This document shows, one piece after another, positions 24,748 to 33,681 of a DNA stretch of 64,000 nt; positions within the stretch are counted from its first letter, which is position 1, and the number at the start of each line of letters is the position of its first letter. A model generated the notes under the pieces. It ran no database searches and was not told the DNA's origin. It was given only the letters and a program-made list of their open reading frames with translations. Source of the stretch: Porphyrobacter sp. GA68 (GTDB lineage: Bacteria; Pseudomonadota; Alphaproteobacteria; Sphingomonadales; Sphingomonadaceae); the NCBI RefSeq assembly GCF_022605525.1, contig NZ_JAKQYJ010000002.1, forward strand, positions 62,001-126,000, written 5' to 3'. Made by a program: the position numbers and the translations under genes.

Positions 24748-25270
24748 AGGTTTCGCAGCGGGCAATCAGCGCGCGTGGCAGGTCGTTCTGGTTGATGATG
24801 ACGGTGCCGGCGCCGGGGATCGTCGCCTCGATGGAGCGGAGACCCTTTAGCGCGTTGACCTTGTATTCTGCCGGCGCGACTTCTGTGCGCCACACCCAGC
24901 CATCATCCGCCTCGACGGCATCGGCGTGCCAGCGCCCGATATAGCCGTTGCCGTCCATCGCCAGGATCGCCTTGCCGCGCGGTGGAGCCGGGGCGAAGCG
25001 CGTGATGACCAGACGCGCCTCTGGCCCGTTCTGCTCACACGCCAGAGCGAAGAAAGGTTGCTCGCCCGGCACTGCGTAGAGGATGCGGTCGGGCGATGCA
25101 GTGACCGCCCACAACGCGCCGGTTACGTCGGGGAACGGCGCTGCGGCAGGTTCCTGCACCGTATGCAGGGAAACCCGTTCCTCGGGCGCGGCAGCCGCAT
25201 CGGCAGCCGCCGGCGCGCATGATGCAAGTGCGCTCGCCAGAGGTGCAATCAAGAGATAGCGGATGTGCAA
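24698..25270 (-). CDS. Small lipoprotein of unknown function
   Basis: A 190-aa protein with a short lipoprotein signal ending in a lipobox (L-A-S-C, Cys at residue 18). A mature domain follows, with A-L-W-A-V-T-A-S-P-D-R-I-L-Y, G-N-G-Y-I-G-R-W-H-A-D-A and two further Cys. I do not recognise a named family. The only available start is TTG, since the hicB stop codon lies 3 bp upstream in the same frame; no Shine-Dalgarno sequence is evident. Either the gene is translated by coupling to hicB, or it has lost its own 5' region by insertion of hicAB. Its 3' end overlaps dsbD tail to tail. Confidence 0.7.
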   Translation of the reverse strand: MHIRYLLIAPLASALASCAPAAADAAAAPEERVSLHTVQEPAAAPFPDVTGALWAVTASPDRILYAVPGEQPFFALACEQNGPEARLVITRFAPAPPRGKAILAMDGNGYIGRWHADAVEADDGWVWRTEVAPAEYKVNALKGLRSIEATIPGAGTVIINQNDLPRALIARCETFNQARVLVGPPPVPAP

Positions 25271-25273
25271 GGA

Positions 25274-25492
25274 TTAAGCGAAGTTGGCAGGACGATAACG
25301 AGGCTCAGGGATCGGGTAACCACGTTCTTGCGCGACCGTCAACCAGCCCGCGATCGCATCGTTGATATTGGCGATCGCTTCGGCTCGTGTGTCGCCGTGC
25401 GCGGAACAGGGCCGCAAGTCCGGGACGTCGGCAATCCAGCAGGCATCCTCAGCAGACCAGAACAGGTTGATATGGTAATGTGGCTCGCTCAC
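25274..25492 (-). CDS. hicB: HicB-family antitoxin
   Basis: A 72-aa protein of the HicB antitoxin family. The partial RNase H-like fold is seen in Y-H-I-N-L-F-W-S-A-E-D-A-C-W-I-A-D-V-P-D-L, then S-A-H-G-D-T-R-A-E-A-I-A-N-I, and a helix. No separate DNA-binding ribbon-helix-helix domain follows, so this is the short form. It starts with GTG overlapping the hicA stop (GTGA), and so is made together with the toxin. It would bind and neutralise HicA and help repress the operon. Confidence 0.88.
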   Translation of the reverse strand: MSEPHYHINLFWSAEDACWIADVPDLRPCSAHGDTRAEAIANINDAIAGWLTVAQERGYPIPEPRYRPANFA

Positions 25493-25743
25493 GGCTCCAG
25501 ATATAAGCCGTGCTGCTCGATGAGTTCAAGGAATTCGCGCATCTGGTACGGCTTGGCATCTTTGACGCTGGGTTGAACCGGCAGCGGTCGGCGCAGTTTG
25601 GGATGGGCGTACTGCCGATGGCTGCCTGTGGTTCGGACGTGCTCGAACCCGAAGGCGCGTAGCAGCTTCTCGAAATCCCGGAAACTGACAGGCGCTCGTG
25701 GGTTGGCGAGCAGGTTAGCGTAGAGTTTGTTGATGCGGGTCAT
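25489..25743 (-). CDS. hicA: HicA-family mRNA interferase toxin
   Basis: An 84-aa double-stranded-RNA-binding-fold toxin of the YcfA/HicA family, which cleaves mRNA when free of HicB. F-R-D-F-E-K-L-L-R-A-F-G-F and the core T-T-G-S-H-R-Q-Y-A-H-P carry the catalytic His. A-K-P-Y-Q-M-R-E-F-L-E-L-I-E completes the fold. It is slightly longer at the N-terminus than classical HicA (about 60 aa). It is the first gene of the pair, with a palindrome at its start codon. Confidence 0.88.
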   Translation of the reverse strand: MTRINKLYANLLANPRAPVSFRDFEKLLRAFGFEHVRTTGSHRQYAHPKLRRPLPVQPSVKDAKPYQMREFLELIEQHGLYLEP

Positions 25744-25744
25744 G

Positions 25745-25763
25745 GCTGCCTCAATTGAGCAGC
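25745..25763. promoter_or_regulatory. Palindrome at the hicA start, possible HicAB operator
   Basis: The sequence has a perfect TCAATTGA core flanked by GCTGC and GCAGC arms, one base out of register, and lies directly before the hicA start codon. On the minus strand a GATAAT -10-like hexamer lies just upstream. Toxin-antitoxin operons are usually autorepressed, so this is a plausible operator. Confidence 0.4.
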
Positions 25764-25845
25764 AACCATCTATTATCGTTTACATCAGACCGCCACCATA
25801 AACAGAGGCCATTTCCACCCATTTGTCTCTCTGGCAACCGTTCAG

Positions 25846-28062
25846 CTAGCGTTCAGCCAGCTTCGGCTTCCCACCCATACGCTTGTAGCGCGTCTTGCCA
25901 AAGCGCGTCTTGCGTGTCCCAGGCTTGCCCTCGTTGCTGCGGCCGACCACCGGCGCGCGCTTGTCGGTGTCCGGCAGGCCAAGTTCGTCGTTTTCCAGCC
26001 GGCGGATCTCGTCGCGCAGCCGGCCTGCCTCCTCGAACTCGAGGTCGGCGGCGGCCTTGCGCATCCGCTTCTCCAAGTCCTCGATATAGGCGCGCAGATT
26101 ATGCCCGACGAGGTTGTTGCGTTCCGCGTCGCCGGTGTCGATCACCACGCCATCCTGCGATGCGGTGTGCGCCACGATGTCGTGAATATCCCGCTTGATG
26201 GTCTGGGGCGTGATGCCGTGCTCGGCGTTGAAAGCGCGCTGCTTCTCGCGTCGGCGTTCTGTTTCCGCCATGGCGCGTTCCATCGAGCCGGTGATGCGGT
26301 CGGCGTAGAGTATCACGCGGCCATCCACGTTGCGCGCCGCGCGGCCGATGGTCTGGATCAGCGAGGTTTCTGAACGCAGGAACCCTTCCTTGTCCGCGTC
26401 GAGGATGCAGACGAGGCCGCATTCCGGAATGTCCAGCCCTTCACGCAGCAGGTTGATGCCGATCAGCACGTCGTACACGCCCAGCCGCAGGTCGCGGATC
26501 AGTTCGATACGCTCCAGCGTTTCCACATCCGAGTGCATGTAGCGCACCCGCACGCCCGCCTCGTGCATGAATTCGGTCAGGTCCTCCGCCATGCGCTTGG
26601 TGAGCGTGGTGACCAGCGTGCGATAACCCATCTTCGCCACCGCTTTGCACTCGTGGATGCAGTCCTGCACCTGGTCCTCCACCGGTCGAACCTCGACCGG
26701 CGGGTCGATGAGGCCGGTCGGGCGGATGACCTGTTCGGCGAACACGCCGCCGGTCTGGTCCATCTCCCACCCGCCAGGTGTCGCGGACACGGCGAAGGTC
26801 TGCGGCCGCATCGCGTCCCACTCGTTGAAGCGCAAGGGGCGGTTGTCGATGCACGACGGCAGGCGGAAGCCGTATTCGGCCAGCGTGATCTTGCGCCGGT
26901 GGTCGCCCCGCGCCATCGCGCCGATCTGCGGCACTGTCTGGTGGCTTTCGTCCACGAACAGCAGCGCGTTTTCCGGCAGGTACTCGAACAGGGTCGGCGG
27001 CGGTTCGCCCGGCAGGCGGCCCGTCAAAAAGCGGGAATAGTTCTCGATCCCGTTGCACGAGCCGGTGGCGGCAATCATCTCCAGGTCGAAGTTGGTCCGT
27101 TGCTCCAGCCGCTGCGCTTCCAGCAGGCGCCCTTCGGCGTGCAGTTCCTTCAGCCGCTCCTCCAGCTCGAACTTTATGGCCGCCGCCGCCTGCTTCATCG
27201 TCGGACCCGGCGTGACGTAGTGCGAGTTGGCGTACACCCGCACGGACGGCAGCACCGCGCCCTTCTTGCCGGTCAGGGGGTCGAACTCCGCAATCTCTTC
27301 GATCTCGTCGCCGAAGAAGCTGATCCGCCAGGCGGTGTCTTCCAGATGGCTGGGGTGCAGTTCCAGGCTGTCGCCGCGCACCCGGAAATTGCCGCGCTGG
27401 AAGGCGGCGTCGTTGCGCTTGTATTGCAGCGCGACGAGCTTGCGGATGATCTCGCGCTGGTCCTGCGAAGTGCCGGTCTTGAGGTCGAAGATCATCGCCG
27501 AATACGTCTCGACCGACCCGATGCCGTAAAGGCAGGACACCGATGCCACGATGATCACATCGTCGCGTTCGAGCAAGGCGCGGGTGGCCGAATGGCGCAT
27601 CCGGTCGATCGCCTCGTTCACGCTCGACTCCTTTTCAATATAAGTGTCGGAGCGCGGAACGTAGGCTTCGGGCTGATAATAATCGTAGTAGGAGACGAAA
27701 TACTCCACCGCGTTGTTGGGGAAGAAGCTCTTGAATTCCCCGTAAAGCTGCGCGGCGAGGATCTTGTTCGGCGCGAGGATCAGCGCCGGGCGCTGCAATT
27801 CTTCGATAACGCTGGCCATGGTGAAGGTCTTGCCCGACCCCGTGACGCCGAGCAGCACTTGCGTCTTCTCGCCGGCACGGGCCGAGTCCACCAGTTCGGC
27901 GATGGCGCGCGGCTGGTCGCCGGCCGGAGTGTAGTCCGAGACCAGTTCGAATCGTCTGCCGGGCAGCGACTTTTCCGGCCGGGCAGGCCGGTGCGGGACG
28001 AAATCTTCAGCGGTGACAGGCTCTTCCAGGCCGCGGCGGATTACAAGTTCCATTGCGGCCAT
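25846..28062 (-). CDS. uvrB: Excinuclease ABC subunit B
   Basis: A 738-aa DNA-damage recognition helicase of nucleotide excision repair, acting with UvrA and UvrC. Walker A is [10 protein letters not shown] (about residue 73). The beta-hairpin that clamps DNA reads [12 protein letters not shown]. The Walker B/DEAD-like motif is V-D-E-S-H-Q-T, and motif VI is Q-T-I-G-R-A-A-R-N. The C-terminal UVR domain ([13 protein letters not shown]) contacts UvrC. A basic tail of about 50 residues follows, as in other sphingomonads. There are two possible ATG starts three codons apart. Confidence 0.98.
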   Translation of the reverse strand: MAAMELVIRRGLEEPVTAEDFVPHRPARPEKSLPGRRFELVSDYTPAGDQPRAIAELVDSARAGEKTQVLLGVTGSGKTFTMASVIEELQRPALILAPNKILAAQLYGEFKSFFPNNAVEYFVSYYDYYQPEAYVPRSDTYIEKESSVNEAIDRMRHSATRALLERDDVIIVASVSCLYGIGSVETYSAMIFDLKTGTSQDQREIIRKLVALQYKRNDAAFQRGNFRVRGDSLELHPSHLEDTAWRISFFGDEIEEIAEFDPLTGKKGAVLPSVRVYANSHYVTPGPTMKQAAAAIKFELEERLKELHAEGRLLEAQRLEQRTNFDLEMIAATGSCNGIENYSRFLTGRLPGEPPPTLFEYLPENALLFVDESHQTVPQIGAMARGDHRRKITLAEYGFRLPSCIDNRPLRFNEWDAMRPQTFAVSATPGGWEMDQTGGVFAEQVIRPTGLIDPPVEVRPVEDQVQDCIHECKAVAKMGYRTLVTTLTKRMAEDLTEFMHEAGVRVRYMHSDVETLERIELIRDLRLGVYDVLIGINLLREGLDIPECGLVCILDADKEGFLRSETSLIQTIGRAARNVDGRVILYADRITGSMERAMAETERRREKQRAFNAEHGITPQTIKRDIHDIVAHTASQDGVVIDTGDAERNNLVGHNLRAYIEDLEKRMRKAAADLEFEEAGRLRDEIRRLENDELGLPDTDKRAPVVGRSNEGKPGTRKTRFGKTRYKRMGGKPKLAER

Positions 28063-28156
28063 ATGGGTTCAGGAAGGCGGTGCTGCAATCGGGAACGCTG
28101 TTGGCGTGCTGCCCTGCGGTATGGTATGAAAGCCCACATCCTTGGAGGGGCCGATC

Positions 28157-28696
28157 ATGCGAGTGCCATTGTTCCTGACCGCTGTGTTTGTCGGCCTGAC
28201 CGGGTGCGGAGGTGGCGACGAACAGAACGCCGCGGGGGAAGCGATGAGCCAGCAGGACGTCGCCGCAGCGGCGGACGCTGCGGTCAGGCCGCAGCCAGGG
28301 CAATACCGCATCACCACCCAGCTTCTCGATCTCTCGATGCCCGCGATGCCCGGCGCCAACTCTGACCAGTTGCGCTCGATGATGGAAGCATCCTTGTCGC
28401 AGGAGCGCTTAACTTGTCTCAGTGCCCAAGACGCCGAGCGCGGGTATGAGGAAATGCTGCGGCAATCACAGGACGGGCGATGCGAGTTTCAGCGCTTCTC
28501 AGCGGTTGGCGGCCGGCTGGATGCGGCCATGACCTGCCGGGGAGAGGGCGGTCAGGCCACGATGACCATGACCGGCACCGCGAACAGCACCGCGTCCGAT
28601 GTCACCATGAGCATGCGGTCCACCGTCCCGCAGATGGGCGAGATGGCCATGCAGTTGCGCGTGCGCAGCGAGCGGATCGGTGACTGCCCCGCCTGA
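28157..28696 (+). CDS. DUF3617-type lipoprotein
   Basis: A 179-aa exported protein. The N-terminus R-V-P-L-F-L-T-A-V-F-V-G-L-T-G-C is a lipoprotein signal, with Cys at residue 16. The mature part opens with a Gly/Gln/Ala-rich linker, then the DUF3617 domain (R-P-Q-P-G-Q-Y-R-I-T-T), with a Met-rich central part and three Cys (C-L-S, C-E-F, C-R-G) probably paired in the periplasm. Function is unknown. The ATG was chosen because GGAGGGG lies 7 bp before it; a TTG five codons earlier lacks a site. Confidence 0.8.
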   Translation: MRVPLFLTAVFVGLTGCGGGDEQNAAGEAMSQQDVAAAADAAVRPQPGQYRITTQLLDLSMPAMPGANSDQLRSMMEASLSQERLTCLSAQDAERGYEEMLRQSQDGRCEFQRFSAVGGRLDAAMTCRGEGGQATMTMTGTANSTASDVTMSMRSTVPQMGEMAMQLRVRSERIGDCPA

Positions 28697-28749
28697 TCTT
28701 CGCGCGCGCGTTCGGCTTCGCGCAAGGTGCCGTGTGCTAGGTCGCGCGG

Positions 28750-29526
28750 ATGCTGACGCGGGTCTTTGATCGGTTCGTGGCGCCTGGCCAGCGGGCGGAA
28801 ATCGCCCGCCGTCTGGCGCTGGCGCGGCAGCCAACGCATGAGGTCGTCAGCACCCCTTCGCGCCGGCTATTGCTGGGCGAACTCGATTGGGTGCTGGAGC
28901 CGGTCAAGCGCCGTCAGCGGGTTTTGACGATTTCCCCTGCGCGAACCCCGCGCATGGTGATGCTGTTGCCCGGTTTCGCGACGCACCCGGTCCGTTTACG
29001 TTATCTGGCGAGGGCGCTGGAACTGGCGGGCCACGAAGTGAAGCACTGGGGCACCGGCATGAACTGGGGCGCCACGCCCGACCGGCTGGCGCTGGTGGAG
29101 CGCCGGTTGCTGGACCTTCATGGGCGCACGGGCGAGCCGCTGCCGCTTGTCGGCTGGAGCCTCGGCGGGCTGTTCGCACGGGAACTGGCCAAGCGGCATC
29201 CCGAAGCCGTTGCCAAGGTGGTGACGATGGGAACGCCGTTTTCCGGGTCGCTGCGGGGGAACAATGTCTGGCGCCTGTATCAGGCGATTGCCGGGCATTC
29301 CGTCGACGAACTGCCGATCAAAACCAACCTTGCGGAAAAACCGCCGGTGGAAACCGTGGCCTTGTGGAGCCCGCGCGACGGGGTGGTAAGCCCGCGCTGT
29401 GCCTGCGGCAGGCCGGGAGAGCGTGACAGGGCGGTGGCCCTGCGCTGCACGCACATGGGCTTCACCTTCTCGGCCGAAGCTGTCGCGGCGGTGCTGGCGG
29501 AACTGGACTCCGCTCCGCTCGCTTAG
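28750..29526 (+). CDS. Alpha/beta hydrolase (lipase-like)
   Basis: A 258-aa serine hydrolase. The nucleophile elbow is V-G-W-S-L-G-G-L-F-A (Ser about residue 140). An oxyanion-region motif, V-M-L-L-P-G-F, precedes it. A likely Asp in W-S-P-R-D-G-V-V and the C-terminal His in R-C-T-H-M-G-F complete the triad. The layout resembles triacylglycerol lipase/esterase proteins with a short N-terminal helix and no signal peptide, so it probably acts in the cytoplasm. The substrate is unknown. It lies 60 bp upstream of the ATP-grasp operon and may or may not be co-transcribed. Confidence 0.85.
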   Translation: MLTRVFDRFVAPGQRAEIARRLALARQPTHEVVSTPSRRLLLGELDWVLEPVKRRQRVLTISPARTPRMVMLLPGFATHPVRLRYLARALELAGHEVKHWGTGMNWGATPDRLALVERRLLDLHGRTGEPLPLVGWSLGGLFARELAKRHPEAVAKVVTMGTPFSGSLRGNNVWRLYQAIAGHSVDELPIKTNLAEKPPVETVALWSPRDGVVSPRCACGRPGERDRAVALRCTHMGFTFSAEAVAAVLAELDSAPLA

Positions 29527-29586
29527 AGACGATGGAGGCGAATGCGCCAGGTGACTGGTCCCGCCAAGTTGCGATAACGGGGGCCG

Positions 29587-31014
29587 ATGACCACTACAGG
29601 CGAGACATACAACGAGATGCGCGGTCCTTCGGGCGAGGTGCGCGACGCGTATAGCGATTATCAAGCCTGGTTCGAGGAGCAGGACGCAAAGACGCTGTCC
29701 CGCAAGCACCGCGACGCCGAGACGATCTTTCGCCGCACCGGCATCACCTTCAACGTGTATGGCGCCGACGAAGCGGAAGAACGGCTGATCCCGTTCGACA
29801 TCGTGCCGCGGATCGTCACCGCGGCGGAATGGCGGCGGTTGTCCCGCGGGATCGAGCAGCGGGTGAGAGCCCTGAACGCCTTCATCCACGACCTCTACCA
29901 CCGGCAGGAGATCGTTCGTGCCGGACGCCTGCCGCAGCGCCTCTTGTGCAACAACGCCACCTGGCTACCGCAGATGGTCGGCTTCCACCCGCCTGGCGGG
30001 GTTTACACACATGTCGTCGGGATCGATCTGGTGCGCACCGGGCCTGATGAATGGTTCGTGCTGGAAGATAATGCCCGTACCCCGTCCGGCGTGTCTTACA
30101 TGCTCGAAAACCGCGAAACCATGATGGCGATGTTCCCCGACCTGTTCATGCGGGTGCCGGTGGAAACTGTATCCGATTACCCGCGGCGACTGGCGAAAAG
30201 TCTTGCTGCCTGCGCGCCCGCCGCGGCCCGGGGTCGCCCCGTGGTCGCAGTGCTGACGCCGGGTATCTACAACTCCGCCTATTTCGAGCATGCCTTCCTG
30301 GCCGACCAGATGGGGGCCGAACTGGTGGAGGGAAGCGACCTGCGCGTGGTGGACGGGCGCGTCGCCATGCGTACCACCGCGGGATACAAGCCGGTGGACG
30401 TGCTGTACCGGCGTGTGGACGACGACTTCCTCGATCCGCTGACATTCAGGCCGGACAGCCTGCTGGGCGTGCCGGGCATCATGGATGTGTACCGCAGCGG
30501 CGGGATTACCATCGCCAACGCGCCGGGAACCGGAGTTGCCGACGACAAGGCGATCTACAGCTTCATGCCGCAGATCGTGGAGTTCTATACCGGAGAAAAG
30601 CCGCTGTTGCCCAATGTGCAGACATGGCGCTGCGCCGATCCGGATGACCTGGCCTATGTTCTCGACCAGTTGCCGGAACTGGTGGTGAAGGAAGTTCATG
30701 GATCGGGTGGGTACGGGATGCTGGTCGGGCCCGCGTCCACCAAGATGCAGATCGCCGAGTTCCGCCAGAAGATCGTCTCCCGTCCGGACAATTACATCGC
30801 GCAGCCGACACTCGCACTGTCCACCTGTCCGATCTACACCGACGCAGGGCTGGCCCCGCGGCATGTGGACCTGCGCCCGTACGTCCTGGTGTCGCCGGAC
30901 CGCATCGAGATAACGCCAGGGGGGCTGACACGCGTGGCCCTGACCGAAGGGTCGCTGGTCGTCAATTCCAGCCAAGGCGGCGGGACCAAGGACACGTGGG
31001 TGCTGAAGGAATGA
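29587..31014 (+). CDS. Circularly permuted ATP-grasp protein (DUF404/DUF407)
   Basis: A 475-aa enzyme of the circularly permuted type 2 ATP-grasp family, predicted to form peptide (amide) bonds using ATP. The N-terminal part has I-P-F-D-I-V-P-R and the L-H-P-P/Y-H-P-P-G-G-V-Y-T-H-V block. Central D-N-A-R-T-P-S-G-V-S-Y and later L-V-V-K-E-V-H-G-S-G-G-Y-G-M are the nucleotide and metal binding regions, and Y-I-A-Q-P-T-L-A-L-S-T completes the fold. It is the first gene of a four-gene operon with alpha-E, transglutaminase and Anbu genes. Comparative genomics predicts that this set makes or attaches a peptide tag; the substrate is unknown. Confidence 0.93.
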   Translation: MTTTGETYNEMRGPSGEVRDAYSDYQAWFEEQDAKTLSRKHRDAETIFRRTGITFNVYGADEAEERLIPFDIVPRIVTAAEWRRLSRGIEQRVRALNAFIHDLYHRQEIVRAGRLPQRLLCNNATWLPQMVGFHPPGGVYTHVVGIDLVRTGPDEWFVLEDNARTPSGVSYMLENRETMMAMFPDLFMRVPVETVSDYPRRLAKSLAACAPAAARGRPVVAVLTPGIYNSAYFEHAFLADQMGAELVEGSDLRVVDGRVAMRTTAGYKPVDVLYRRVDDDFLDPLTFRPDSLLGVPGIMDVYRSGGITIANAPGTGVADDKAIYSFMPQIVEFYTGEKPLLPNVQTWRCADPDDLAYVLDQLPELVVKEVHGSGGYGMLVGPASTKMQIAEFRQKIVSRPDNYIAQPTLALSTCPIYTDAGLAPRHVDLRPYVLVSPDRIEITPGGLTRVALTEGSLVVNSSQGGGTKDTWVLKE

Positions 31015-31021
31015 GCAAGTG

Positions 31022-31966
31022 ATGCTGGGGCGCACGGCAAATGGGCTGTTCTGGATGTTCCGCTATCTCGAGCGGGCGGAACACACCGCGCGGTTGATCG
31101 ACGCCGGGCTGCGAATGGCGCTGACGCGCGACATCGTGGCGGCGGAGGAGGAATGGCGGTCAGTAATCGCCACGGCCGGGCAGCGGGCCGGGTACGAACG
31201 GCAGCACCGGACCTACACCGGGATACAGGCGTGGAACTTCATGCTGAGAGGCGAGGGCAATCCGCAATCGGTGCTCGCCATGCTGGCGCAGGTGCGCACC
31301 AACGCGCGCACGGCCCGCAACCGGATCAGCGGCGAATTGTGGGAAGTGGTCAATGACGCCTGGCTCAGCGCGTCGGACATGCTGGCCAAGCCCATCGGGC
31401 AGAACCAGATCGGTGAAGTGGCCGCGTTCATCCGGCGGGTCGCGGTCCTTGCCCATGGGGCAATGGTCGGTTCAATGATGCGCGACGAAAGTTACCATTT
31501 CGCCCGCGCCGGCAGCTTCACCGAACGCGCCGATGCGGTGGCTCGCATTCTCGACATCAAATACTACCTGCTTCTGCCGTCGTTGTCGTGGGTGGGATCA
31601 AGTCTGGATACCGGGCAATGGGACACAGTTCTGAGGTCCGTGTCCGGCGACCGCGCCTACCGGGCAATCCACGCGGGGCAGATCGATGCGCGAGGAATCA
31701 TCGAGTTCCTGGTGTTGGACGACCGTTTTCCGCGCAGCCTTGCGTTCTGTCACGCCATGCTGCGGGCAGAGCTTGCGGCCCTGGCCCGGCTGCATGGGCA
31801 GGAGGGGTCGGCCAACGCGTTGATGCGGGATGCAGACACGCACCTGGCGAACCGCACCATCGATGACATACTTCAGCAAGGTCTGCACCAGTTCCTGCTC
31901 GACATCATGCGGCGCAACGATGCCATCGCCGCCGCCATCGCTGCCGATTACCGCTTTCTGGCCTGA
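31022..31966 (+). CDS. Alpha-E domain protein (DUF403)
   Basis: A 315-aa all-helical protein of the alpha-E family. The start L-G-R-T-A-N-G-L-F-W-M-F-R-Y-L-E-R-A-E-H-T-A-R is the family hallmark, and L-I-D-A-G-L-R and R-A-G-S-F-T-E-R-A-D further in are also conserved. It is always found beside circularly permuted ATP-grasp genes and is thought to be their partner. No catalytic residues are known. An ATG was chosen over the adjacent GTG one codon upstream. The gap to the ATP-grasp gene is 7 bp. Confidence 0.92.
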   Translation: MLGRTANGLFWMFRYLERAEHTARLIDAGLRMALTRDIVAAEEEWRSVIATAGQRAGYERQHRTYTGIQAWNFMLRGEGNPQSVLAMLAQVRTNARTARNRISGELWEVVNDAWLSASDMLAKPIGQNQIGEVAAFIRRVAVLAHGAMVGSMMRDESYHFARAGSFTERADAVARILDIKYYLLLPSLSWVGSSLDTGQWDTVLRSVSGDRAYRAIHAGQIDARGIIEFLVLDDRFPRSLAFCHAMLRAELAALARLHGQEGSANALMRDADTHLANRTIDDILQQGLHQFLLDIMRRNDAIAAAIAADYRFLA

Positions 31967-31983
31967 GGAATTATAGACCGGGT

Positions 31984-32805
31984 ATGCGCCTTTCTGTCCG
32001 CCACGTCACCGCCTACAAATTCGATCAGCCGGTCGCCTACAGCCTGCAACGGCTGCGACTGACGCCCAAGGAGACGCAGGGACAGTCGATCATCAACTGG
32101 GAGCTGAGCTATTGCGGGGCGACAGAGGAACTCTGCTACGAAGACCACAATCACAACGCGGTGACGCTGCTGAGGATCGCCGCGGGCGCCGAAGAGGTCG
32201 TCATCACGAGTGAAGGCGTCGTCAATACGCGGGACGATGCCGGCGTGCTCGGGCAGCATGCGGGCCACCTCCCGCTATGGAGCTTCAGGCGGCAGACACA
32301 GTTGACCAGTCCCGGATCAGAGTTGACCAAACTGGCCGACAAGATGCGCCCGCAGCGCGACGATCCCATTGCGATGCTGCACCACCTGTCGGCTCTGGTG
32401 CGGGAGCGGGTGGTGTACACCAAGGATGCAACGACAACCCGGACCACTGCGGAAGAAGCCTATGTCGGCGGGCAGGGAGTATGTCAGGACCACGCTCACA
32501 TTTTTCTCGGCGCTGTGCGCGCGCTGGATCTGCCGGCGCGGTATGTCAGCGGCTACCTCATGCTGGATGACCGCATAGAGCAGGAGGCTACCCACGCATG
32601 GGCCGAGGTGTTCGTGGACGGCCTGGGCTGGACCGGTTTTGACATTTCCAACGGGATCAGCCCGGATGCGCGCTATGTCCGCATCGCCACCGGACTGGAC
32701 TATCGCGAGGCGGCCCCCATCCTCGGCATCAGTTATGGCGCCACCGCGCAGGTAACGCACGTCGCCGTCAGCGTGGCGCAGCAACAGGAGGCGCAGCAGC
32801 AGTGA
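31984..32805 (+). CDS. Transglutaminase-like cysteine protease
   Basis: A 273-aa protein. The N-terminal beta domain (to about 120) includes the R-H-V-T-A-Y-K-F-D-Q-P start and R-L-T-P. The papain-like core contains the catalytic Cys in Q-G-V-C-Q-D-H-A-H, the His in E-A-T-H-A-W-A-E-V-F, and the Asp in F-D-I-S-N-G. Such proteins in ATP-grasp/alpha-E operons are predicted to cleave or rejoin the peptide made by the ATP-grasp enzyme. The C-terminus is Gln-rich (Q-Q-Q-E-A-Q-Q-Q) and its stop overlaps the start of the protease gene. Confidence 0.93.
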   Translation: MRLSVRHVTAYKFDQPVAYSLQRLRLTPKETQGQSIINWELSYCGATEELCYEDHNHNAVTLLRIAAGAEEVVITSEGVVNTRDDAGVLGQHAGHLPLWSFRRQTQLTSPGSELTKLADKMRPQRDDPIAMLHHLSALVRERVVYTKDATTTRTTAEEAYVGGQGVCQDHAHIFLGAVRALDLPARYVSGYLMLDDRIEQEATHAWAEVFVDGLGWTGFDISNGISPDARYVRIATGLDYREAAPILGISYGATAQVTHVAVSVAQQQEAQQQ

Positions 32806-33554
32806 CCTATTGCGTGGGGATGATGGTTGACAGGGGGCTTGTCCTGATGAGCGATACCCGGACCAATTCCGGGGTCGACAACATTTCGGTATTCCGCAAG
32901 ACCTTCCACTGGCACCAGCCTGGCGAGCGGATCGTCGCGTTGATGACGGCGGGCAATCTTGCCACGACCCAGATGACGATCAGCCGCCTGGAAGCGCAGA
33001 TGAACACGCCCGACGATCGAGGCAACGTGCTGTTGACGGCGCCGACCATGTTCGACCTTGCCACAAAGGTCGGCCGCGAACTGCGCAGCACCATTGCCGA
33101 GCGCCAGGACGCCAACGGCGATCGGGGGCAGAACCGCTTCACTGCAAGCATGATCCTGGCGGGACAGATCGCCGGCATGGCCCCGCGCCTGTTCCTGATC
33201 TATCCGGAAGGCAACTTCATCGAAGCGAGCGCGGAAACACCATTTTTTCAGATTGGCGAGACGAAGTACGGGCGGCCGATCATCGTGCGCGCGCACCATC
33301 GTTCGATGAGCCTGGAAGATGCGGTGAAGCTCCTGCTGACTTCATTCGATGCCACGCTGAAGGCGAACCTGTCGGTGGGCATGCCCTTTGACCTCATGGT
33401 CATCGAACGCGATGCCCTTGCGCCCAGCCATGTGGCGCGGTTCGAACAGGACGACATGTATTTTAACGCGGTATCATCGGCGTGGGGCGCTGCGCTGACG
33501 AACGCGTTCCACTCGTTGCCCGACTATTCCTTTCATCGCGAACGGTCCGGCTAG
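32802..33554 (+). CDS. Anbu (ancestral proteasome beta-type) peptidase
   Basis: A 250-aa Ntn-hydrolase. After the initiator Met the next residue is Thr (M-T-Y-C-V-G), the expected N-terminal nucleophile. D in L-M-S-D-T-R-T-N and Lys in V-F-R-K-T-F-H-W match the catalytic Asp and Lys of proteasome beta subunits. It starts with GTG, overlapping the transglutaminase stop (GTGA), with AGGAGG upstream. Anbu proteins assemble into open helical rings in other bacteria; the client is unknown. The fixed neighbourhood implies that it degrades or processes a product of the three upstream enzymes. Confidence 0.93.
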   Translation: MTYCVGMMVDRGLVLMSDTRTNSGVDNISVFRKTFHWHQPGERIVALMTAGNLATTQMTISRLEAQMNTPDDRGNVLLTAPTMFDLATKVGRELRSTIAERQDANGDRGQNRFTASMILAGQIAGMAPRLFLIYPEGNFIEASAETPFFQIGETKYGRPIIVRAHHRSMSLEDAVKLLLTSFDATLKANLSVGMPFDLMVIERDALAPSHVARFEQDDMYFNAVSSAWGAALTNAFHSLPDYSFHRERSG

Positions 33555-33681
33555 AGACTCCGGAGCGGACGGGTCCGGCTGCGCCGACAAGGCCGTAGTC
33601 GATGGTTAACGCCGGGCAGTGCGTCCAATCCGGAGGCAGCTCGGCGTGTTAATCAGGCCGCGCTGCGCCAGCATCGCGGAC

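Noticed and set aside
26533-28365. A long open frame on the plus strand opposite uvrB
   Set aside because: It mirrors the codon structure of uvrB, has no family motifs and no ribosome site. Long antisense frames are expected in GC-rich DNA.
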